A stretch of 64,000 bases of DNA from Solilutibacter silvestris (GCF_002895945.1 NZ_NPZB01000001.1:573501-637500), one strand, 5' to 3'. Counted from the first letter of the stretch, positions 1 through 8,750 are shown. Program-made: numbers and translations. The notes: a model not told the origin generated them from the letters alone.

Positions 1-780
1 TATCGTGAATTTCTCGCGAAGGCTGATCCAGCTCTGGACATCAAATCGACGGCATGGCTGGCTGATTTCCCTATCAGCAACCGGGAAATTATCCTGCGAG
101 TAGGCAACGACGAGGACGACGAGAACTTTGCGTGGGCGAATGATCGGCTCCTTCAGGAATATGAGAAGGGCACGACTGGTTTGACGCGCGATTTTGTTGG
201 CCCTGCCATCGATACCGGGTTTCGCTTGGGAGCAGCGTCCTCCACTCGACAGCTGATGCTATCGGTTGAACTTGCCCATTTGCTCAGTGGGGAAGAATGC
301 GGCGCAAGCGAAAAGTACTCTGCTGGTCCGTACCAGATGCCATGGAGCAAGTTGAGGTACTCGGGACGTCAGACGCTCAAGGGCGTTATGAATGGCCTTC
401 CCTATCCCCAACTCTGGATCGACGCCAATCCGACCAAGGCGATCAATAAGGCCGAAGACGTGCTCATCGCGCGTCCTGAGCCACGATGCGAGCAGATCCA
501 TGCGTTCACCACTGCATTCATTGAAGAGCATCCGACTAAGTTTTGCACGGGCTTGAGTTTTGCCCACGGCCCCGCTCCGGCCGCGTACATGGAATATTGC
601 AAAGCCATCAACGAGCAGATTCTCGCGGACGAGAAGAATTACCTCGAACATGAGCAAGCTCAGAAAGAGCGGTTGGACGCGGCGGTCATTCCGGAATCGT
701 CTCCAGCCAAAATGATTGAGGATATCGATATCCCTGGGCCTGCCGCGAACACTTCGCCCACATTGCCGGTCGCCGAGTGA
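1..780 (+). CDS. Putative class III nucleotide cyclase-like protein, 5'-truncated by window edge
   Basis: The frame is open from the first base, so the N-terminus lies outside the window; 259 residues are visible. The stretch at about residues 64-96 (FVGPAIDTGFRL, then a SVELAHLL segment) resembles the G-x-x-x-N-x-x-x-R region and following strand of class III adenylate/guanylate cyclases, with Asp in place of the usual Asn and the Arg kept four residues later. Cyclases of this divergent kind occur in Pycsar anti-phage systems, usually with a membrane or TIR effector. The metal-binding half of the domain is not in view, so cyclase identity is inference. The C-terminal about 60 residues are low-complexity and acidic. 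It converges on the two-helix membrane protein gene at 838-1608, with 57 bases between. Confidence 0.55.
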   Translation, partial: YREFLAKADPALDIKSTAWLADFPISNREIILRVGNDEDDENFAWANDRLLQEYEKGTTGLTRDFVGPAIDTGFRLGAASSTRQLMLSVELAHLLSGEECGASEKYSAGPYQMPWSKLRYSGRQTLKGVMNGLPYPQLWIDANPTKAINKAEDVLIARPEPRCEQIHAFTTAFIEEHPTKFCTGLSFAHGPAPAAYMEYCKAINEQILADEKNYLEHEQAQKERLDAAVIPESSPAKMIEDIDIPGPAANTSPTLPVAE

Positions 781-837
781 TAGCTAAACCAATAACGAAT
801 CCCGAGGCAAAAGTCTGAAGTTGGATCGGACTGGGCC

Positions 838-1608
838 TTAGCGAACCGTCGCGTAAACCAGGCCGACAAAGCCGACTGCGACAACGACATGGGCAATGAA
901 GATGGCGCGACGATGCATCTTTTCGCCTTGCTTGATTCGATTCCATTCCGGTTTAATGACCAGATTTCCTAGTAATGTGGCGCGCATGATCTTCTCGTCG
1001 ATCTTCTCGTAAGCACCTTCGGTGCCCATCTTGTCGTAGTCACCGAGCATACCGGTCAGTAGCTGATCGAGTTCGCTCACCAGCTCAATGGCGGCAGGAG
1101 TCGCTTGTTCCAAGCTATCTAGCTTCTGACTCTTTTTCTTTGCTTCCAGCAACAGTCGTTCTGCCAACGTTCTTGGATTGTCGCTCAGGCGCCTCCAGAT
1201 GTCCTCTGGGCTACGACCTCTAGTTTGCGGGGGGTTTGTACGCTCGCAAAACAGCTGGACGCTCGTTTCGGCAAAATTCAAGTGCAATAGTACGTCCCTA
1301 TAGGAACGGCGGTAGTTGTTCCAATGCGCGATGAGCTCGCCCTCGAGCTTCTCACGGTCAAAGGGAGAGAGCTTCACGGAAGCCTCCGGGATGCCCTGTG
1401 CTGCCGCAATATGTTTGATGCGAATTTTGATACGACCGGCAATGACATGGGCCTCCCCCAAACATTCGGCCAGCGCAGCTCTGAAGGTAGTGATCCAGTC
1501 CTTTCTGAAATCGGAAATCTTGCCTTCCTTGTCGGAGACAAGCTTGGAGGTAGCCAATATCGCCGTCACGACGGCAGCCGTGACGGCCAACATATCCTTT
1601 GCTTCCAT
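838..1608 (-). CDS. Hypothetical membrane protein with N- and C-terminal transmembrane helices
   Basis: A 256-residue protein with a hydrophobic helix at about residues 6-21, a long helical charged middle (including a SDFRKDWITTFR segment just after the first helix) and a second hydrophobic helix in the last 22 residues. The ATG at 1608 is chosen because AAGGAG lies four bases upstream; a TTG five codons earlier has no such site. I do not recognise a named family; proteins of this plan recur in phage-defence neighbourhoods, but no function can be read from the sequence. It converges on the cyclase-like gene, so it is not in the same transcript. Confidence 0.65.
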   Translation of the reverse strand: MEAKDMLAVTAAVVTAILATSKLVSDKEGKISDFRKDWITTFRAALAECLGEAHVIAGRIKIRIKHIAAAQGIPEASVKLSPFDREKLEGELIAHWNNYRRSYRDVLLHLNFAETSVQLFCERTNPPQTRGRSPEDIWRRLSDNPRTLAERLLLEAKKKSQKLDSLEQATPAAIELVSELDQLLTGMLGDYDKMGTEGAYEKIDEKIMRATLLGNLVIKPEWNRIKQGEKMHRRAIFIAHVVVAVGFVGLVYATVR

Positions 1609-2017
1609 AATGCTCCTTCCCAAAGTGATCGTTCAAGCGTGGCCGGCCGCGCAAGAAGTGCCCCGACTCTTGATTTTGCTCGCTGCACGACAACCCTTCA
1701 TATTTACCAAACTTTTAACAACTCGTCGACTATGCGTCCGTGCACATCAAGTCTTCAGAATGGGGGGAGGGCCGATCGCGGATATGGTGTGCGCGCCGGG
1801 ATGCCTGGGTCAGTTGACCGAGCTGTGATGATCAAGTTGTCGACGGCACGATCAGGTTGCTTCCGGCCCGAAGCGGACTTCGTCATTAAGAAAAGTCGTA
1901 CGGCTAATTTTTTTAGCGCCTAATCTTTCATGGGCGAGACTGATGTACGACTCATGATGAGGTATAGCATTCGATAGTGCCGGATATAAATAGTTGATTA
2001 GCCAAGGAGCGTACTCA
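1609..2017. other. Intergenic region between divergent cargo genes
   Basis: This stretch separates the leftward membrane-protein gene from the rightward DUF4062 gene and must hold both promoters. Composition falls sharply to AT-rich from about 1880 onward, marking the edge of the DUF4062 block. A short imperfect inverted repeat with a run of seven T (around 1900-1921) could be a weak hairpin. Overlapping open frames on both strands here have no supporting start site or recognisable product. Confidence 0.5.
2004..2009 (+). promoter_or_regulatory. Ribosome binding site deciding a TTG start
   Basis: AAGGAG is followed by eight bases and then TTG at 2018. This fixes the start of the DUF4062 gene at 2018 rather than at the upstream in-frame TTG at 1994, which has no such site. 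Confidence 0.7.
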
Positions 2018-3283
2018 TTGAAAAAACCAACCTTTTTTATTTCTTCAACAATATTTGACTTCAAGGATCTTAGATCGTCGCTCAAGTTCTATCTTGAGCA
2101 GCAAGGATGTAACGTTCTTGCATCAGAATACCCAGATTTTCGAGTGGATCTTGATAAGCATTCATATCAGGCGTGCCTGGATGCCATCCGGCAAGCAGAT
2201 TATTTCGTCTTACTCATTGGGGCAAGAGTTGGAGGGTGGTATGACAAAAAGCAAAGCATTAGCATTACGCAGCAAGAGTATCGCGTTGCATATGAGCTTC
2301 ATAAAGCGGGAAGGCTCAAAATTCTCGCCTTTGCTAGATCGGAAATATGGGAGCTAAAAGAGAGCAGAAGTGAGCTTGTTAAATATCTGGATGGAATCGA
2401 TCTTGCTCCGGAGCAAGTGAAAGCAATCGCTCAACATCCATCGAAAAGATTTGAGAATGCAAATTTTATCATCAACTTCCTTAACGAAGTATCCAGAAAT
2501 ACAGATACAAAGGCTGCTCTCGAAGATAATTCGCTAAAGTTTCCAACGGCGAACTGGTTGTATAGCTTTTCGTCTTTCAAGGATATTGCTGATGCCATCC
2601 AAAGCCAGATTTTTCGTGATACTCCCCTTGAAGAGGCAGCAACAAAGCATCTATTGTCTTTGGAGATCAGGGAGAATCTGAAGGTTCTGCTTTGCAAGAT
2701 GGGTGGCGCAATATACGACCCAGAAATTAGTGTCCAGAATCTCTACAAAGAGCACAATATTTCGAAGGCCTGTCTTAATTTAAGTGCAATAGATGTTAAT
2801 CCAAAGCGATGGAGTCTTCTCGCGACTTTTGGAATTCATCTCCTGGGGAGCGAAGTGAGTGATCGTGTTCTCGATTACTGCCTGAAGTCTTCCTTATTTA
2901 TTGATTTTGATGCCCAAAAAAATAAAGTGGCTAGCACTCGCGTATTCGATGCATTGGCGTCATTGAATCATGAGATTCAAAAGTTTCGCTTGGCGAATGT
3001 TACTAAAACAGTATCGGTAGTGTTCGAATACTCAAAAAAGAATGGTTATTCTGGCAATCTACCAATTCCAATCGAGCCCAAGAAGCTGCTGGCGCTTTTG
3101 CACCTTTATGACAGGTGGGTCAACATAATTAAGCTCAGCGTTGCGTTGCAGATATATCTTGATACCGGTGAGTTTACGGAGCCTGATTTGCGGCCAAAGT
3201 CGCCCATACCTGACATGATTCCTGAGTTAGACCGTGAAGCAATTTCAGATAACGAATTGTCTGCGTATATAGAGAATAGGTAA
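2018..3283 (+). CDS. DUF4062 domain-containing protein
   Basis: A 421-residue protein. With the TTG at 2018 it begins MKKPTFFISSTIFDFKDLR, the canonical opening of the DUF4062 domain (about residues 1-90), followed by the ASEYPDF segment and the LLIGARVGG segment typical of the family. The remaining about 300 residues are not recognised and contain no obvious NTPase motifs or membrane helices. DUF4062 is a Rossmann-like N-terminal module often joined to NTPase or repeat domains and frequently found in accessory and defence loci; its biochemical activity is unsettled. The gene is markedly AT-rich with AT-ending codons, unlike every other gene in the window, so it was probably acquired separately from the rest of the island. 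Confidence 0.75.
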   Translation: MKKPTFFISSTIFDFKDLRSSLKFYLEQQGCNVLASEYPDFRVDLDKHSYQACLDAIRQADYFVLLIGARVGGWYDKKQSISITQQEYRVAYELHKAGRLKILAFARSEIWELKESRSELVKYLDGIDLAPEQVKAIAQHPSKRFENANFIINFLNEVSRNTDTKAALEDNSLKFPTANWLYSFSSFKDIADAIQSQIFRDTPLEEAATKHLLSLEIRENLKVLLCKMGGAIYDPEISVQNLYKEHNISKACLNLSAIDVNPKRWSLLATFGIHLLGSEVSDRVLDYCLKSSLFIDFDAQKNKVASTRVFDALASLNHEIQKFRLANVTKTVSVVFEYSKKNGYSGNLPIPIEPKKLLALLHLYDRWVNIIKLSVALQIYLDTGEFTEPDLRPKSPIPDMIPELDREAISDNELSAYIENR

Positions 3284-3443
3284 TTGTATAACTAGATGCC
3301 TATCGGTGATGGGGGCCTATAATGTCGGCTGCTGGCCGATTCCATTGGAGAACTCGGTTGAAAGCCGACGTCAGACTAATGATTGGGTCAGTTTGTTGAT
3401 CGGCTCGACTTGGTTGCAGTGATCAGCCTCATCGGTGTGAACT

Positions 3444-4196
3444 TCAGTCTTTGAATATCTTGATAATTTCAGACCGCACATATTTGGCATCTTGAATTGC
3501 ATCGAATTTATCTCCGACCTGTACATATTCGAGGCGCGTTGTCACAGTACATTTGGAGCCGTCGTGGTATGTGACGCATTCGAGGTGGGCGCGCCGAGGC
3601 TTATTGTTGATCGTGATGCAATAGACGCCATCGCCATACGAAGAATCAATTTCCCCAAGATGATTTTGGATATAGTGGTGAGAGCAGTTCTTGTCGGTAA
3701 GTCGGTCGAAGTTTGCCAAAACAGCCTCCTTCTTGAACTCGGATGTGTAGCTCACCTCATATAGAAATTGTGGGGTCTCTTTCAAAACACTGATTGGTAG
3801 AAACTCTGGTTCCGGCCAAATATTGACTAGTCCGCCCTTCTTGTAACGCTCGGGCGCTCCGTTTGGGACAAGCGTTAGGGTGCACGTACTTTGATTCCGA
3901 TTTACCGTTTTTCTAAATTCTTGTTTGGTGCCTTTCCCTGTGCTCTCATCGGCGGAGCCATTGAAAGTCCATACGCCAATTAAGTTTGGCCCCTTAAGTT
4001 GAATTTGTCCCGAACGTGTCCCATGGACATTGTCAGCAACCGTGACGAAGCCAAAAGACATGCCGCAGCCAATGTCATCGTTCAGATTCAGGTTATCGCC
4101 TGGCCCTATGAATATGAGTGCTGAACTCTCTATTTGCTGTGCTGATATCCGGCCGGTAAACAGTGCCAAAGACAACAGAATCATGCCCTTCTTCAT
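3444..4196 (-). CDS. Hypothetical secreted protein
   Basis: A 250-residue protein beginning MKKGMILLSLALFTGRISAQQ, a clear signal peptide with likely cleavage after the Ala at about residue 19. The start at 4196 has GGAGGA a few bases upstream, which rules out the ATG six codons earlier. The mature part has several cysteines that could form disulfides, consistent with a periplasmic or exported product. No family is recognised. It converges on the DUF4062 gene and is divergent from the XRE regulator gene, so the 81 bases between it and 4278 should contain two promoters. Confidence 0.6.
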   Translation of the reverse strand: MKKGMILLSLALFTGRISAQQIESSALIFIGPGDNLNLNDDIGCGMSFGFVTVADNVHGTRSGQIQLKGPNLIGVWTFNGSADESTGKGTKQEFRKTVNRNQSTCTLTLVPNGAPERYKKGGLVNIWPEPEFLPISVLKETPQFLYEVSYTSEFKKEAVLANFDRLTDKNCSHHYIQNHLGEIDSSYGDGVYCITINNKPRRAHLECVTYHDGSKCTVTTRLEYVQVGDKFDAIQDAKYVRSEIIKIFKD

Positions 4197-4277
4197 CGCG
4201 CCTCCTCCAAACACGCCTAAAGGTGTCCCACCGAAAAGACTGTAGAGCTTTAGGTGGTAAATTTCTAGGGTGGCACC

Positions 4278-4502
4278 ATGAGTCCGCCGCTCCCAGAACG
4301 TATTGGCTTGGTGATCCGCCGCCGTCGCGAAGCCTTAGGCGTCAGCCAAGAGGCATTTGCGGAACAGGTAGGTATGCATCGCAATTACTACGGCTCAATT
4401 GAGCGGGGACGAAAGACGATGCGTCTGGACACGCTCGAGAAATTGGCTGTAGGCCTAGGCACGGAAGGCTGGCGTCTGCTGAAGGAAGCCGGGCAGCTGT
4501 AG
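4278..4502 (+). CDS. XRE-family helix-turn-helix regulator
   Basis: A 74-residue protein that is essentially one Cro/C1-type helix-turn-helix domain: residues 7-65 fit the pattern, with the recognition segment SQEAFAEQVGMHRNYYGSIERG. Small single-domain regulators like this usually repress their own promoter and neighbouring island genes. AGGGTGG precedes the ATG by a few bases. It sits divergent to the secreted-protein gene, so it could control both. No partner toxin was found next to it. Confidence 0.85.
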   Translation: MSPPLPERIGLVIRRRREALGVSQEAFAEQVGMHRNYYGSIERGRKTMRLDTLEKLAVGLGTEGWRLLKEAGQL

Positions 4503-4907
4503 TCAATTGCTGTTAAAAGTTGGCCTTTGACATCAACGGCCAGGTTTCGGGCAGGCCCTTGGATGCCAACAGACAGCACTTCAGAGCCGGCGACCGATAA
4601 CGGCGTACCGTATGCTGAAATGACGATGGCGTCAGCATATCGACAGGGGTTGCCAATTTTTCAAAGCAACCATTTTAAATCAATAACTTATCGATTGAGT
4701 CGGCAGCTGCTCGGCTAAACCTACGAGCGAAAGATCTCAACACCTATTGACTGTCGATTTTTCCGGGAGGGTGCAATTGGACGTTTTCTAGAGCTAGATG
4801 GAACCGGGTGCTGCACAGCCAGCTCACGTTTATAATAGCAATAGGTAGGGTGGCACGCCAAGACTAAGCGCTCACTGTGCAACTCATGCAAACGCAGACA
4901 GCATGCT
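4503..4907. other. Gene-poor stretch in island, possibly decayed
   Basis: About 400 bases with no convincing gene. A 63-codon frame on the plus strand (4527-4718) and a minus-strand frame from 5041 to 4721 lack credible ribosome binding sites and resemble nothing recognised. The stretch may contain a decayed gene ahead of the small antitoxin-like frame at 4908. Confidence 0.45.
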
Positions 4908-5078
4908 ATGAAACCACGCATCATCAAGAAAAGTTCTATACCCAAACTTGAGGAACTCCTGAAAGGGGTTACTAAGGCGGATTTCAAGAAGTTGCGTTCA
5001 CCTATTGCCGATCGAAAGCCTACGTTGGCGGACTGGGGCATTGAGCTAGGTGGTGGTCATGCGAATCAGAAAAAATAG
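4908..5078 (+). CDS. Small antitoxin-like protein (doubtful)
   Basis: A 56-codon frame encoding a basic peptide with the segment PKLEELLKGVTKADF and a C-terminal TLADWGIELG. The LEELL...DWG arrangement is reminiscent of the C-terminal, toxin-binding tail of MazE-like antitoxins, but the AbrB DNA-binding half is absent and no toxin gene follows. There is no clear ribosome binding site. It may be a remnant of a toxin-antitoxin pair or a small orphan gene; the frame could also be non-coding. Confidence 0.3.
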   Translation: MKPRIIKKSSIPKLEELLKGVTKADFKKLRSPIADRKPTLADWGIELGGGHANQKK

Positions 5079-5179
5079 TTTCCAGTGAAACTGATTAGGG
5101 GCAAGTAGCTCGTAAAGTCGAGTTATTAAACGAAGAGAAATATCAATTGCCCTCTTACAGCGCTACTAACTGACGATAA

Positions 5180-5461
5180 CTAGCCTGTCGGCCAAGCAAG
5201 CCGCGTAGAATGGCTCAAGGGGCCATACCGGCAGTCTTTTGCCCAGAAAGGTACCTCATCGGGGAGCGCTAGCCCAATAGCTGGCCCGGACGAATATCGG
5301 AATAGAGCCAGGGCCGAAACGTCTTCGATAGTTGGAAAATGCCGTGCGATAACTACCGCGTGACGGCGTATGTCGAGAGGCAAGCGGTTGTCTCGAGCAA
5401 GTTCAATCAGAAAGCCGCCGGCCCATAGAAGCGCTCTGGTTCTTTCATCAGGCATGGTCAT
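5180..5461 (-). CDS. BPSL0761 family protein
   Basis: A 93-residue protein starting MTMPDERTRALLWAGGFL, the characteristic N-terminus of the BPSL0761 family, followed by the LPLDIRRHAVVIARHFP segment. Members are small proteins of unknown function common on genomic islands of beta- and gammaproteobacteria. AGAGGA lies upstream of the ATG at 5461, which is preferred to an ATG seven codons earlier and to one two codons later. The 3' end is longer than in typical members and lacks recognisable motifs. Confidence 0.65.
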   Translation of the reverse strand: MTMPDERTRALLWAGGFLIELARDNRLPLDIRRHAVVIARHFPTIEDVSALALFRYSSGPAIGLALPDEVPFWAKDCRYGPLSHSTRLAWPTG

Positions 5462-5594
5462 GGCGAATCCTCTTGGATGCAATTTTTAGTCAATACCCTT
5501 CGAAACGTCGCATGTGCTGGGATCACTGTTACACGTTTACCAACGCATGATTTTTGTCATGACCATGCTTCACGAGGGACTTGGTCACAATCGA

Positions 5595-5912
5595 TCAGGA
5601 TAAGTTGTAGTGGAGATGGGCAACGTATTCGCCTGATGCCGGAGGAATTTGCTGCAAAATTCTCTTGGCGGCGTCCGGGATCCATTCGATCATTTTTGCA
5701 ACCTCCATATCGGCATAGGCATCGATAGGCGCCGTAACGATGTGTGGATGAAAGTATCCTGGGAGTTGATATTTGAGTAATTTCTCAGAGCGTTCGGCGC
5801 TTCCACTTACTGCGATGATAGAAGTGACTCCCTCGCCAGTCGCGCAGTAATTCATATAGCTGATGTACCAACCGGCCCGGATAAAAGTGAGTGCTTCCAA
5901 ATCTTTATTCAT
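5595..5912 (-). CDS. Hypothetical protein
   Basis: A 105-residue soluble protein with no recognised domain. The ATG at 5912 has GGAG about eight bases upstream, supporting that it is translated. It follows the GIY-YIG gene on the same strand with a gap of 42 bases and could be the last member of the recombination operon or an independent cargo gene. No signal peptide or membrane helix is apparent. Confidence 0.5.
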   Translation of the reverse strand: MNKDLEALTFIRAGWYISYMNYCATGEGVTSIIAVSGSAERSEKLLKYQLPGYFHPHIVTAPIDAYADMEVAKMIEWIPDAAKRILQQIPPASGEYVAHLHYNLS

Positions 5913-5954
5913 GGCGTGTCTCCGTTGGTGGTGTATGCCTCGGTTGTATTTAGG

Positions 5955-6491
5955 TCAGGTGATCCTTGCATGTGCATCATGAGTGTGTGAATAAGGTGAA
6001 TTTAGATGAAATGCGGCCTGGATAAGGGCTGTGAATTTCTGACTTCTAACGACAATTTCTTCAAATAGAGTGGGATCAATCTCCAAAACCGCATAAGCGC
6101 TGTCCAATGGCATGTGCGCGAATGCGCTTACGAAGAGCACAAGGTGGCAATCAAGGCGAATCTCACGGAACTTCAAATCCACAATGCTATGGACGCGATC
6201 TATTTCATCATCCCCTTGCTGCGAATTAACCAGGCCAAACTGTTCAAACAGTTGAAGCTTTCGCCGGGGCTTCCAGGCTTTGACCTGTTTTTCGAAGCGT
6301 TGAGCGTACGTGCGTGAGCCGACGGGAATGGCCCCAATCAGTTCGATGGGAGTGAAAAGACGGGTAAATAGTGCGCCGTGACCACTTTTGTGTTGCTTGT
6401 ACCGAGCAACCACATCGCATGAAACGCCGGCGTAGAGGCGATTCGTTTCGCAACGAATCAGATAGGCATACCAAAGATCATTGGTGCCCAT
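5955..6491 (-). CDS. GIY-YIG nuclease domain protein
   Basis: A 178-residue protein. The N-terminal 85 residues fit a GIY-YIG domain: WYAYLIRC supplies the first motif, LYAGVS the second, followed by the Arg in VARYKQHKSGHGALFTR and a distal FEKQVKAW segment with Glu67, in the position of the metal-binding Glu of the family. The C-terminal half is not recognised. Its start overlaps the 3' end of the preceding 607-residue recombinase-like gene by 14 bases, so it is probably translated from the same message. GIY-YIG enzymes cut DNA or resolve branched structures; here a role in processing recombination intermediates or in host competition is inference. Confidence 0.8.
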   Translation of the reverse strand: MGTNDLWYAYLIRCETNRLYAGVSCDVVARYKQHKSGHGALFTRLFTPIELIGAIPVGSRTYAQRFEKQVKAWKPRRKLQLFEQFGLVNSQQGDDEIDRVHSIVDLKFREIRLDCHLVLFVSAFAHMPLDSAYAVLEIDPTLFEEIVVRSQKFTALIQAAFHLNSPYSHTHDAHARIT

Positions 6492-8301
6492 AGCGCCTCA
6501 TGACATGGCCGGCAACACGCTGCTGGGACGCTCCGAGCTGCTCGATGTACATGTGACCGCGGCTTTGGCTGATCCCAAATAGGTCTTGGAGTATGCGCGG
6601 GTTTGCAATCCCTCCCAGAACAAGATTGGCCATGGCCGTCACTCGACCACGCCGAGCGTCATAGCCGTGGAGATTTCGGTAATTTTGAAATGCCGTGGAT
6701 TGAATGTGGGTTCCAGAGCGTGTGCCTGGGAACAAATAGCGGCTGGTGTTCTGTTCGTCGAATGCACCGCGCTCTCGGCGTTGTGTCATCCACCGCTGCA
6801 TCGATGGCACGATGGACTCGTCGAGAGGGATGAACACCTTCGAAAAACGAATTTCATACCCCTCGTCCGCTTCGCGGACATTGGATCTTTCGAGTTGAAC
6901 GAGATCGAAGATGGTCTGCGCATAGATCAAATTGAGCTGGGCAATCAGTGCCCAATGGTTCTTTCGTGGGTCATTCGTAGCCTGGAAGAGGGAAAGAAAG
7001 TGGTTGCGCTCTTCTTCAGAGTAGACAAGATGCGTGGGGATGGGAGGCGCCGGAACCTTGACGCGATGGAGCTTGTGAAACGACAGCTTCCGTTTGTGGT
7101 GATAGCGCAGGAAGGCGCCAGATGCAAATGAATGCAGCTTGTCGGCAAGGGCCATCTCAAACATTTCTTGCGTGATGTCCTGGACGCTTTCAGCGCCGTG
7201 ATTGTTCGCGCAATAGCGAAGAAGTCGGATCGCAGTGCGCACCGCTGATTCGATACTTTTCGCCATGCGTACCAACCGCTGGGTGCGGCGCTGTACATTG
7301 GCTTTCTTCCTCGTCTCCAGCAGGTATCCGATGAAGTCTTGTGTGACAGCCTGAATCCAGGGAACGTCGTCAGTCGACAGCGCTCGGATTCTGCTGATTG
7401 CAAGTTCAAGGCCAAAGTCTGGGTCATCATCCAGCACGACGTAGCCCATGTAGGAGAGAAACGACATCACTCGGCGGTACTTTTTCGAGAACTGATGTCC
7501 GAGCCGTCGAACGATCAAGACGCCTGAGAGCTCCTCCGCAGACGAAAAGACAGATTCGAGATCCTGAAATGCTGCGATATCCCGTTTCAGCGCGTTGCGC
7601 CAAGGTCCACGCAAAGTCTTGATGCGCGCCTCATAGTGATAGGACTCAAAAAGGGCACGAGCCCAGACCGATTGAAGTTGAGGCTTGAGGGTGTGAAGAA
7701 GCCTGAGATGGCTCGCTTCCCACGCGCAATCCTCGCATTGCGTCTTGCTAAAGCCGTATTTCGTTTTTCCGCAGGTGACGCAAACGATGACAGGTGGGTG
7801 CCCAGTCGGCAGGCAGTCTTTGCAATAAGGTTTGCCGTCCCGAAATCCTTCGGCATTTCGCGGACGCCGGCACCCCGCGCAGAGTGGCGTGGTATTCCGG
7901 GTGCTCCGGCATTGTGGACAGGCGGGCTCGGTGAAGCCGAGCTTTAAGTCGCGCCAGACGCGAATGCTGACCTTCTTGCAGTAGTGGCACTCTTTTGGTG
8001 GCGCAAGTTGAACAGCGCATGCGCTACACGCGAGGGTGCCATCAGCGTAAGTGGTCCGCTTGTGCGGCAGGGTTTCTCGGCCGCAGCGCTTGCAGGTCTT
8101 TCCTTCATAGAGGGCAGCATTGATACAGCGGCCGCACAGTTTTGGATTGGCAGTCGGCAAGATTCTCGTCAATCGACCGCACTTTGAGCATGTCAAATGC
8201 TCGGTCTGTTTGTAGTAGCACTTCCGACACAGTTGATATCCCTTGCGGGCACGATAAGCCCCCATTTCCTCGGTGCAGGCTGTACATGGGAAATCAGTCA
8301 T
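6478..8301 (-). CDS. Zinc-ribbon protein with degenerate tyrosine-recombinase C-terminus
   Basis: A 607-residue protein in two parts. The first 192 residues contain twelve CxxC motifs (Cys pairs 6/9, 25/28, 38/41, 56/59, 70/73, 92/95, 105/108, 128/131, 141/144, 160/163, 174/177, 189/192), enough for six zinc ribbons. The C-terminal about 190 residues follow the fold pattern of a tyrosine recombinase: an Arg at 553 in GRVTAMANLVLGG matches the HxxR-box arginine, and Tyr585 sits where the nucleophile belongs. The box I arginine, the His of HxxR and the LGH histidine are missing (AQT, AR and FGIS instead). It may therefore be a DNA-binding accessory of the integrase rather than an active enzyme. 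Overlaps its upstream neighbour by four bases. Confidence 0.75.
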   Translation of the reverse strand: MTDFPCTACTEEMGAYRARKGYQLCRKCYYKQTEHLTCSKCGRLTRILPTANPKLCGRCINAALYEGKTCKRCGRETLPHKRTTYADGTLACSACAVQLAPPKECHYCKKVSIRVWRDLKLGFTEPACPQCRSTRNTTPLCAGCRRPRNAEGFRDGKPYCKDCLPTGHPPVIVCVTCGKTKYGFSKTQCEDCAWEASHLRLLHTLKPQLQSVWARALFESYHYEARIKTLRGPWRNALKRDIAAFQDLESVFSSAEELSGVLIVRRLGHQFSKKYRRVMSFLSYMGYVVLDDDPDFGLELAISRIRALSTDDVPWIQAVTQDFIGYLLETRKKANVQRRTQRLVRMAKSIESAVRTAIRLLRYCANNHGAESVQDITQEMFEMALADKLHSFASGAFLRYHHKRKLSFHKLHRVKVPAPPIPTHLVYSEEERNHFLSLFQATNDPRKNHWALIAQLNLIYAQTIFDLVQLERSNVREADEGYEIRFSKVFIPLDESIVPSMQRWMTQRRERGAFDEQNTSRYLFPGTRSGTHIQSTAFQNYRNLHGYDARRGRVTAMANLVLGGIANPRILQDLFGISQSRGHMYIEQLGASQQRVAGHVMRRYGHQ

Positions 8302-8750
8302 TTCGTCTCTCCCTTGGTGGGGTCTCGACCTGCTTGATGCGGCGCCATGGCGCGCATGGAGGGGCCCACGACCTTTCCCCTCAGATTTGGATCCAGTGGT
8401 GCGATCCCGTCGGGCAAGTCGACAGAGTCTGAAACGCCGCCTGCAACCGCACGCTTGCGCGCCTCGGCAGTGAATGCCGTCATTCCCGGGTTCAGATCGA
8501 CGACGTTATCGGGCGGTGTCCATCCAAAGAGATCGTTTGGCGTGCATTTGAGAATCCTGCACAGCGATCCGATCAACAGGATCGGGACGGTTTCCGGCGA
8601 TTGTCCGAGAAGACGCGTCACCTGCTTGCGGGTTTGCGGATAGTCTCCGTCGAGTTCAATTTGCCTGACCAACTCGGCGATGGTGAACTGCGCGTTCTGC
8701 TCGAGGAGATTACGGAGGGACCATTGAACACTGGCGCGCGCCGGACTCAT
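8298..8750 (-). CDS. XRE-type (HTH_26-like) transcriptional regulator
   Basis: A 150-residue protein. Residues 10-77 form a helix-turn-helix domain of the HTH_26 kind, ending in the typical SLCRILKCTPNDLFGW segment. The C-terminal about 70 residues are Pro/Gly-rich and probably disordered. Start and stop both overlap neighbouring genes by the four bases ATGA, placing it inside the integrase operon. It most likely regulates island excision or the operon promoter, as directionality regulators of other islands do; this is inference from position. Confidence 0.8.
   Translation of the reverse strand: MSPARASVQWSLRNLLEQNAQFTIAELVRQIELDGDYPQTRKQVTRLLGQSPETVPILLIGSLCRILKCTPNDLFGWTPPDNVVDLNPGMTAFTAEARKRAVAGGVSDSVDLPDGIAPLDPNLRGKVVGPSMRAMAPHQAGRDPTKGETK

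Noticed and set aside
1852-2085. 77-codon minus-strand frame upstream of the DUF4062 gene
   Set aside because: It overlaps the strong ribosome site and start of the DUF4062 gene, has no site of its own and no recognised product.
4721-5041. 106-codon minus-strand frame in the gene-poor part of the island
   Set aside because: No ribosome site, no known family, and it lies opposite the small antitoxin-like frame.
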